From NCBI GenBank assembly GCA_009702945.1, contig WLGZ01000057.1, positions 1 to 6,098 on the forward strand: a DNA stretch of 6,098 nt, given 5' to 3'. The notes below the pieces were generated by a model, which was given only the letters and a program-made list of their open reading frames with translations, searched no databases and was not told the DNA's origin. Of the stretch, positions 1 to 6,000 are shown piece after piece. Both the position numbers and the translations under genes were made by a program. Source of the stretch: Actinomycetota bacterium. GTDB lineage: Bacteria; Actinomycetota; Actinomycetes; S36-B12; UBA5976. Position 1 is the first letter of the stretch. Each line of letters starts with the position of its first letter.

Positions 1-732
1 AAACTGAACCATGTCGGGGGCTTTGCCGCCAAAGGCATTTTCGTTGCACGCAGCCTTGGCTGCTACTACCCCGCTTTCTACATCGGGGTACGGACCAATG
101 GCTAACCAAAGTGGCATTCCAACGTTGGCATTCCCAGTGATTTCAAACCAGTGCACCGGAGGCGCGTAAATGCCAACGGGATAACCGGCGGGCGTTAAAT
201 CAATAGCAAGCTCAGTTAGCACTTGAACTGCGCGGTCCGCACCACTCCAAGTGTTGTAAGTTTCCACATCTAACCAAACTGGTGTCCCAGGTTTGATGTC
301 ATATTTATTCAGCCGCTTTAAAGTATCGTTAGCGATTTTCTTTCCGTAGCGAACTGGAGATTCATCTCCAGGGTCAGCAGTGTTTATGTAAACCGCAACG
401 GCATCCTTAGCTAACGCCCAATCCCATTGTTTCTGAAAGCATTTGTTTTCACTAAAGGGTTTGCCGCCATTCAGACCGATGATTGCGTAACCCACATACT
501 TACTCGGCAACGCACCTTTGCATTGCGGATAACTTATGTCATATCCACTGTTGTCGAGTTCGAAGCTAAATGGTGTCAATGCCGGTTGGGTGGCTGTAAT
601 AACAGGTCGGCCATCAACATTTTCAATAGTTAATGGCTCTGGATTCAACCACGAGTTAACTAATGAGAATCCAACTAATCCAGCTAGGGCAAGTGCCCCA
701 ACTGTTACTAAGAACCCAAAAAATCTACGCAA
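1..732 (-). CDS. Membrane-anchored GH25-like (lysozyme-fold) protein, C-terminus cut by window edge
   Basis: The frame is open from a TTG at 732-730 to the window edge: 244 codons, no stop. Residues 1-3 are (M)RR, followed by a hydrophobic stretch at about 4-29, which reads as a signal anchor or uncleaved signal peptide, so the bulk should lie outside the membrane. From about residue 63 the protein resembles the GH25-like TIM-barrel proteins of actinobacteria: GYDISYPQC (63-71) matches the family's first strand with its aspartate (D65), IIGLNGGKPF (84-93) follows, and PVWLDVET (151-158) carries a D-x-E pair (D155, E157) like the GH25 catalytic motif. VGIYAPPVHW (186-195) and the closing MVQF (241-244) also fit. 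C71, C98 and C229 suggest disulfides. The TTG start is chosen because the MaoC stop lies in the same frame only 3 nt upstream, no other start codon precedes the hydrophobic segment, and it places Arg-Arg before that segment. No good Shine-Dalgarno is visible, so translation may be coupled to the maoC-like gene. Substrate is unknown; peptidoglycan or another cell-wall glycan is an inference. Confidence 0.8.
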   Translation of the reverse strand, partial: MRRFFGFLVTVGALALAGLVGFSLVNSWLNPEPLTIENVDGRPVITATQPALTPFSFELDNSGYDISYPQCKGALPSKYVGYAIIGLNGGKPFSENKCFQKQWDWALAKDAVAVYINTADPGDESPVRYGKKIANDTLKRLNKYDIKPGTPVWLDVETYNTWSGADRAVQVLTELAIDLTPAGYPVGIYAPPVHWFEITGNANVGMPLWLAIGPYPDVESGVVAAKAACNENAFGGKAPDMVQF

Positions 733-735
733 ACT

Positions 736-1257
736 TTATTCGATCGGACCGGTGTTGGCCTCTGGGAAATAGTTCTGGCCAATTCCCGATGAGCGCTTTG
801 GAATCATGACAGAGCGAACCCATGACATGACTTCGGTACCATCTTGATTAATTCCGCGGGTGCGCATAGTCAAAATACCAAAGTCTGGACGTGATGATGA
901 ACTGCGCATTTCAAGCACTTTACTTTCGGCGTACAAAGTATCGCCAACATAAACTGGGGCAGTTAACTTAATGTCGGTCCAACCAAGGTTGGCAACTGCA
1001 TGCTGACTCATATCAAGAACTGACATACCAAGCACAAGAGCGACAGTGAAGCCAGAGTTCACAATGATGCGACCTTCAGCGATCGGATTCATCTGGGCAT
1101 AGTGCTCATTGAAATGATTCTGGTTTGTGTTAACGGTTAGCAAGGTGAACCAGGTTGAATCAGCTTCAGTGATTGTGCGACCTAGCGGATGTTGGTAAAC
1201 GTCTCCAACAATAAAATCTTCGGCGAAATTTCCAATGTCAGCTTTGTGAATAGTCAT
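736..1257 (-). CDS. MaoC-like hot-dog dehydratase/enoyl-CoA hydratase family protein
   Basis: A complete 173-residue protein of single hot-dog length. FAEDFIVGDVYQHPLGRTIT (11-30) is the usual MaoC opening, and EADSTWFTLLTVNTNQNHF (31-49) is the helix holding the hydratase motif. VNSGFTVALVLGMSV (66-80), LTAPVYVGDTLYAESKV (98-114) and MRTRGINQDG (131-140) are the later conserved segments. The wording is closest, from memory, to the branch that includes mesaconyl-CoA/beta-methylmalyl-CoA hydratases, which add or remove water on CoA thioesters in the cytoplasm. The exact substrate cannot be read from the sequence. In (R)-hydratases the motif has Asp five residues before the catalytic His; here that position is N43, with N45 and H48 kept. 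The start is the ATG at 1257-1255, with only a weak AGG just upstream; the preceding gene ends 37 nt away, so the two may be cotranscribed. The downstream GH25-like gene begins 3 nt after this stop. Confidence 0.9.
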   Translation of the reverse strand: MTIHKADIGNFAEDFIVGDVYQHPLGRTITEADSTWFTLLTVNTNQNHFNEHYAQMNPIAEGRIIVNSGFTVALVLGMSVLDMSQHAVANLGWTDIKLTAPVYVGDTLYAESKVLEMRSSSSRPDFGILTMRTRGINQDGTEVMSWVRSVMIPKRSSGIGQNYFPEANTGPIE

Positions 1258-1294
1258 ACCTAAATAATGCCCTAACCCGAACTTGAGCGCTTAC

Positions 1295-1663
1295 TTACCC
1301 GTTGTCTTGGCGACGATCCCAGCGATCTTCTAGGCCTTGCATGAATCCACCAGATGTTGAAGTCTTACTTGCAGCTCCTGGCTTTGTGGCCGCTGGGCTG
1401 GATTTTGCACCCAGGTTTGCAAAGTAAAAACCGGACACAATTGCCAAGAAACCAACTACTCCAAGCGCTGGGATGGAAAGTGATACGGCGGCTAGCAGGC
1501 TGCCAATTCCGATGACTACTCCTAGTACGGCAATTCCGATGCTCTTGGTGGCAATTCGATTAGTCATTGACCCACCGAGAGCAGAGGCAAATCGTGGGTC
1601 TTCGCTAGCTAAAGCGCGCTCCATTTGTTCGAGCAGTTGCTGCTCGCGATCTGATAGTGCCAT
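1295..1663 (-). CDS. DUF3040 family small membrane protein
   Basis: A complete 122-residue protein. The N-terminus MALSDREQQLLEQMERAL (1-18), followed by SEDPRFASAL (20-29), is the signature of DUF3040, an actinobacteria-restricted family of unknown function. Two hydrophobic segments at about 41-60 and 64-84 should form a helical hairpin in the cytoplasmic membrane. A Ser/Thr/Ala/Lys-rich linker follows (about 86-106) and then a charged tail ending DRWDRRQDNG. The acidic, amphipathic N-terminal helix is probably cytoplasmic. The start is well supported: ATG at 1663-1661 with AAGGGGG five nucleotides upstream. From memory, DUF3040 genes often lie between dinB and the mraZ-led cell division cluster in actinobacteria. 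dinB is indeed upstream here, but a MaoC-like gene follows instead of mraZ. No enzymatic motif is visible, and I propose no function. Confidence 0.92.
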   Translation of the reverse strand: MALSDREQQLLEQMERALASEDPRFASALGGSMTNRIATKSIGIAVLGVVIGIGSLLAAVSLSIPALGVVGFLAIVSGFYFANLGAKSSPAATKPGAASKTSTSGGFMQGLEDRWDRRQDNG

Positions 1664-1668
1664 GTGCG

Positions 1669-1675
1669 CCCCCTT
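1669..1675 (-). promoter_or_regulatory. Strong Shine-Dalgarno for the DUF3040 gene
   Basis: On the minus strand AAGGGGG lies five nucleotides before the ATG at 1663-1661. It is the clearest ribosome binding site in the window and fixes the DUF3040 start; the other four genes have weak or no visible sites, or their starts lie outside the window. Confidence 0.8.
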
Positions 1676-1686
1676 ACAACTAGTGC

Positions 1687-1714
1687 CTATAACTAAGACT
1701 ACGTCTGGTTTGAA
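1687..1714 (-). promoter_or_regulatory. Possible promoter for the DUF3040-maoC-GH25-like unit
   Basis: On the minus strand TTCAAA (1714-1709) and TTATAG (1692-1687) are separated by 16 bases and lie about 24-50 bases upstream of the DUF3040 ATG. They resemble weak -35 and -10 boxes of a housekeeping sigma factor. A promoter is expected here because the gap is the only substantial intergenic space and follows a possible terminator. The box assignment is tentative; TAGTTA is an alternative -10. Confidence 0.3.
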
Positions 1715-1727
1715 GTTTTCGAAACTT
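1713..1727. repeat. Short perfect inverted repeat beside the putative promoter
   Basis: AAGTTT and AAACTT form perfect 6-bp arms around a TCG centre. It sits at the upstream edge of the proposed -35 box of the DUF3040 gene, so it could be an operator half-site pair or a small hairpin. It does not match the actinobacterial LexA box (GAAC-N4-GTTC). The sequence is AT-rich and short, so chance is quite possible. Confidence 0.3.
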
Positions 1728-1748
1728 TAATGCCCGATTTGGCCGATC

Positions 1749-1776
1749 TTGGCTAAATCTTATGAATTTAAGCCAA
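1749..1776 (-). terminator. Hairpin after dinB, possible terminator
   Basis: It begins four bases beyond the dinB stop. Read on the minus strand, TTGGCT pairs with AGCCAA (6 bp), then AAAT pairs with ATTT after one bulged T, around a 7-base loop. No U-run follows the stem in the direction of dinB transcription (GATCGGCC comes next). The run of T instead follows the stem on the plus strand, where no gene ends. It may still end dnaE-dinB transcription, since actinobacterial terminators often lack U-tracts, or it may only protect the mRNA 3' end. Confidence 0.35.
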
Positions 1777-1779
1777 TTT

Positions 1780-3006
1780 TCAGGATTCTGGCTTGATTAA
1801 TCGGGCTGGTTTCACCGCGGAGTTCCCAAACTTCAAAGAGACCTGATCCATTGCTTCTTCGGCCTCCCGCCAACCTGAGTCCCGCTCCGAAAACTCCAGC
1901 TGAACTGAGGATTCGCTGGTTGGAACTAGTCCGGTAGCCCGCACTCCAACTAACCGTATTCGAGCTCGCTGTAAATGCATGGCTTCAAACAGGCTTTTAC
2001 TAGTCGCGTAAATATCAGTTGCTAAGTCAGTTGATGACGGCAGAGACTTACTTCTAGTTACTGAAGTGAAGTCTGCGAATCTGACTTTGATTGTGATGGT
2101 GCGAGAAAAGTAGTTCGCAGCACGCAATCGTTTTGCGACCTTGTTACTCAGATCCAGAATCTGGGCCAGGATTTCTTCTGGGTCATCAATGTCTGATTCA
2201 AAGGTTCGCTCTGCACCAATGCTTTTTTCTGCCTGGTTTGGTGTAACGGTTCGTGGGTCTCGCCCCCAAGACAATTCGTACAGATGCTCAGCTGCGGCTT
2301 GGCCTACAACTCTTGCCAAAGTTTTAACTGGAGTGTTTGCAATGTCGGAAACATTAACTAGCCCAAGTCTAGAAAGTTGTTCTGCAGTTTTTTCGCCAAC
2401 GCCCCAAAGCGCGCCAATTGGTAGTGGGTGTAAGAACTCAATTACTTTGTCTGCAGGCACAACATGTAAACCATCAGGTTTTGCAAAGTTAGTTGCCAAC
2501 TTTGCGACGAACATAGTTGAAGCTACGCCAACTGAACAAGTTATTCCCTGCTCGTCACTTACCCGCGCTCTAATCACTTCGCCAATCTGACTTGGAGTCC
2601 CCATAAGTTTTTGCGCGCCGGAGATATCTAGAAAGGCTTCATCAACAGATAGGGGTTGGACTAATGGGGTTATTGATTCAAAGATTGCCATCACGTTTTC
2701 AGAAACTTCAGAATACTTCTCGTGATCTGGCTCTACAACAATTGCATTGGGTGCCAAGCGAAGTGCTCGTGACATTGGCATCGCAGAATGCACGCCTAGT
2801 TTGCGAGCTTCGTACGTGGCGGACAAAACCACGCCTCGGTTACCGTCGTATCCAACAATGACTTGCTTACCTGCCAGGCTTGGATTCTCCCGAACTTCAA
2901 CTAATGCAAAGAAAGCATCCATATCGATGTGCAGAATATTGCAGCCGTCGTCGTCCCCTTGGGGATTGCGCGCCGAGTTTCCTCGGTTCAATTGCGAACG
3001 GCTCAT
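1780..3006 (-). CDS. dinB: DNA polymerase IV (Y-family translesion polymerase DinB)
   Basis: A complete 408-residue DinB that copies past damaged template bases in the cytoplasm. The palm opens with ILHIDMDAFFALVE (24-37), giving the metal ligand D28 and the steric-gate Phe F33; SVDEAFLD (120-127) supplies D122 and E123, so the catalytic triad is intact. GVVLSATYEARKLGVHSAMP (58-77) is the fingers motif. FVAKLATNFAKPDGLHVV and the helix-hairpin-helix ALWGVGEKTAEQLSRLG follow in the thumb, and a little-finger domain covers about 270-365. A QLEFS segment (369-373) sits where actinobacterial DinBs carry the sliding-clamp motif QLxLF; it is degenerate. The family's usual tail follows (FGNSAVKPARLI). 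The N-terminal extension of about 22 residues is typical of actinobacterial DinB. The start ATG overlaps the dnaE stop as ATGA, implying translational coupling and a shared mRNA. No LexA box is seen nearby, so any SOS control would act upstream of dnaE, outside the window. Confidence 0.97.
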   Translation of the reverse strand: MSRSQLNRGNSARNPQGDDDGCNILHIDMDAFFALVEVRENPSLAGKQVIVGYDGNRGVVLSATYEARKLGVHSAMPMSRALRLAPNAIVVEPDHEKYSEVSENVMAIFESITPLVQPLSVDEAFLDISGAQKLMGTPSQIGEVIRARVSDEQGITCSVGVASTMFVAKLATNFAKPDGLHVVPADKVIEFLHPLPIGALWGVGEKTAEQLSRLGLVNVSDIANTPVKTLARVVGQAAAEHLYELSWGRDPRTVTPNQAEKSIGAERTFESDIDDPEEILAQILDLSNKVAKRLRAANYFSRTITIKVRFADFTSVTRSKSLPSSTDLATDIYATSKSLFEAMHLQRARIRLVGVRATGLVPTSESSVQLEFSERDSGWREAEEAMDQVSLKFGNSAVKPARLIKPES

Positions 3007-6000
3007 GGTGCCATCTTTGCGGCTGATCGCATAGATCTTGCGATATCCGACCCTGCGGGTCGAACGTCTGCGTATGGCGATGATCTAAATCCACTTGCAT
3101 GCTCCCAAATTTGAGTTGGGGCTACTGGATCTAGTTGGTCTGCTGGAACATTTCTAATTAATTCCTGAACTGCTTTAATTCCCCCACGTTTCCAGTGTTG
3201 GTAAACCTCGGATAACTCCCAGCAACCATTGCCAAGTATCGAAACTCCACGCGGCCCGGTTCGACGAACTGTGCCGCTGACTAAAAGCAACCAAGAATGA
3301 AAAAGTGTGGCGGCATATTGATCTTGAGCTTCTTCAAAAAATGCAGCATCAATAGGGCCAGTGGAATCTTCTAACGTAATGAATGCAACTCGTCTTCCGG
3401 AACGAATCGGTGGAGTTTGGGTGGCGACTTTAACTCCAGCGATCAACACACTGGATTGTGATCGTACTGTCAACAAGTGATCAGCTGGAACTGCGTTTAA
3501 CTCAGTTAGCATCTGGTGATAAAAACTCATGACATGAGCACTCACATCAATACCTAAAACTTCAATCTCGTACTTAACCCGATCTGCAAGCGAAAGTGCT
3601 GGCAATCCAGTTGGCTCAGGGATCCAGACCGTCTCTTGCATACCTAATGAAATTTGGTTTCCTATTCGGGATCGCGCGGTTCGCTTTAACTTAAGTTCAG
3701 CACTCAATTCAGCTTCATGAAATAGCAAGTCGCGTCTAGAAACTAACGGATCATGAAGCACATCAAATCCACCAGCCAGAATTATTCGCTCCACAATTGG
3801 CCGAGACGCTTTGCTGCGAATCACAAAGTCAGCCAATGAAGAATATGGTTGGGCGGAAATGATGTCAGCAACTTCTTGCTCACTTATTCCCTTAACTTCA
3901 GACAGTGGAATTCGAATTCCTTGGCTACCTGAATTAGTTAGTTCAACTAGATAGGTGTCCTTTGAAGCATTGACATCTAGCCCAAGAATTTCAACTCCAA
4001 AGCTTCGGGCATCATCAGCAATGAGTCGCTTGGGATACATGCCTGGATCGTGCGTTAGTACACCAGCCAAGAAAGCTGCGGGATGATGCGTCTTAAACCA
4101 AGCTGATTGATATGTAGGAAGCGCAAAAGCGGCGGCATGCGCTTTGCAAAAGCCAAAGGAAGCAAATGCCCGCAAGACATCCCAAACTTGTTCAATTACT
4201 GAGAGTTCATAGTTTCGACTTTGCAGAGCCTTATAAAACCATTCCCGGATTTCATCGAGTTGTTCGTAATCCCCCATGCGGCGGCGGATTAAATCAGCAG
4301 CTTCAAGCGAGCAACCTGTCATGACTGAAACAATTCGCATTACTTGTTCGTGAAAAACAACTACCCCACTGGTTTCAGTCAGGATCTCTTTCAAATCTGG
4401 GTGCATATAGTCAGTCAGGCCCCAACCTTGCCGAGCTCGCAAGAACGGCGTGATCATGTCGCTTTTAACTGGCCCTGGTCGAAATAGTGAGATGTCAGTT
4501 ATTAAGTCACCAAATGAAACTGGAGCAAACTTTCCAATTAACTCTCGTTGTCCAGGTGATTCAATTTGAAAGCAACCCAAAGTCTTAGTGCTTTGAATTA
4601 ACTCAAATGTTTTTGGATCATCACGAGGAACTGATTCCAGATTGATTTTTCCAGTTGAGTCGGTGCCATAAGCGTCAGGTCCTTGAATTTGGTAAACCTG
4701 ATCAATGGCATAAGCCAAAGCTGACTGCATACGAACTCCAAGGACATCGAGTTTGAGTAACCCCATGTGTTCAACGTCGTCCTTATCAAATTGCGACATT
4801 GGAAATTCTTGAGCGCTTGGTTGAACTGGGGTGCGCTCTAGTAGCGATAAATCTGACAGCACGATTCCACATGGATGTAATGCAGTGTGTCTAGGTAGTC
4901 CGTCTAGTCCTTCGACTAAGTCTAAGAATTGGTCTAGATCGCCTCGAGCCGCTCGCACTCCAATTCCACTTCGTCGAAGTTCTGGCAATTCCGCTAAAGC
5001 ACTTCGGATGTGACGGGCTCTGATGTGTGGGAAAGATTTAGCAAACGTATTTATCTCTCCTGGTGGCATGCCCATCGCTGCGCCAACGTCGCGAATCGCA
5101 TGCCGGACTCGATAAGTTTCGCGCATCGAAACGCAAGTCGTTCGTTGATCTCCGAATCGGTCAAAGATCGCTTGATAGATTTCGATTCTTCGATCTGACT
5201 CAACATCAATGTCAATGTCAGGTAAACCTGGACGAAGTGTGGAAACAAAACGTTCCATTAATAGATTGTGTTTGATCGGATCTACCCCAGAGATTCCTAA
5301 CAAATGGTTGATGAAACTTCCAGCCCCTGAACCGCGAGCTGCAACTCGAACTTTCATAGCTCGAATCATGTCCACAACTTGGGCAACTGTTAACACGTAT
5401 CCAGCCAAGCCCATTTGTTTAATTACCGATAACTCAGAATCCAAGCGCTCTCGAGTAGCGCGAAGGTCATCGCTTCGAGTAACTGAATTGTCAGTTAAAT
5501 AGTTGGAAAAACTAACTTCACATCGTTCTTGCAAAATGCTGTCTGCGCTACGAGTTTCACCTGGCAATAACTTTGATAACTCTGGAACATAAACCTGATT
5601 CATTCCCAGATCTGCTTGCGGATCGATTACGCATTCGTGACCAAGTGCCACAGTTTGCCGAAGTAGTGCTTGACCAATGTCCCGAGGATCACCAACCAAG
5701 CTGGAAACTCGCTGCGCAATAGCGTTCATGTGCTGGCTCGAGGCCAGGAATGCTTGGCTGGTTGTGGGTTGATTTGATAGCGCAACCTGTCGACGGGAAG
5801 CATCTAGTACATCTGCGATTCGAGAATCTTTAGGATCTCGATACCTAACCAGATTCGTTAGAACCGCTTGAGTTCTATGCACAATCGCCCACTGCAACAT
5901 TCGAGCTGCAAAAGTGTCTGAAAGATTTGAACCATCTGGATTTTGATGGTGGGTAGCAATTTCTAGGTAAGTTCGTACGCCATGATCTTGCCAAGTTCGC

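Noticed and set aside
730..740. MaoC-GH25 read-through fusion, since only one TAA separates two same-frame genes
   Set aside because: The second protein begins with an Arg-Arg plus hydrophobic signal anchor, which makes sense only at an N-terminus.
427..772. Plus-strand open frames at the left end
   Set aside because: They lie antisense to a well-supported minus-strand GH25-like gene, show no recognisable protein features and mirror its codon structure.
1631..1645. GAGCAG-TTG-CTGCTC perfect inverted repeat
   Set aside because: It lies inside the conserved EQQLLEQ codons of the DUF3040 gene and is explained by coding sequence.
1664..1779. LexA (SOS) box near dinB or DUF3040
   Set aside because: No GAAC-N4-GTTC-like sequence was found in the gap or at the dnaE-dinB junction.
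2897..3100. A 67-codon minus-strand frame spanning the dnaE/dinB junction, considered as a frameshifted continuation of the DnaE tail
   Set aside because: Its translation does not resemble the expected DnaE C-terminal tail, and both flanking genes are intact in their own frames.
4598..5502. Several 60-97 codon open frames on both strands inside dnaE
   Set aside because: All are out of frame with an uninterrupted conserved polymerase and have no family features or ribosome sites.
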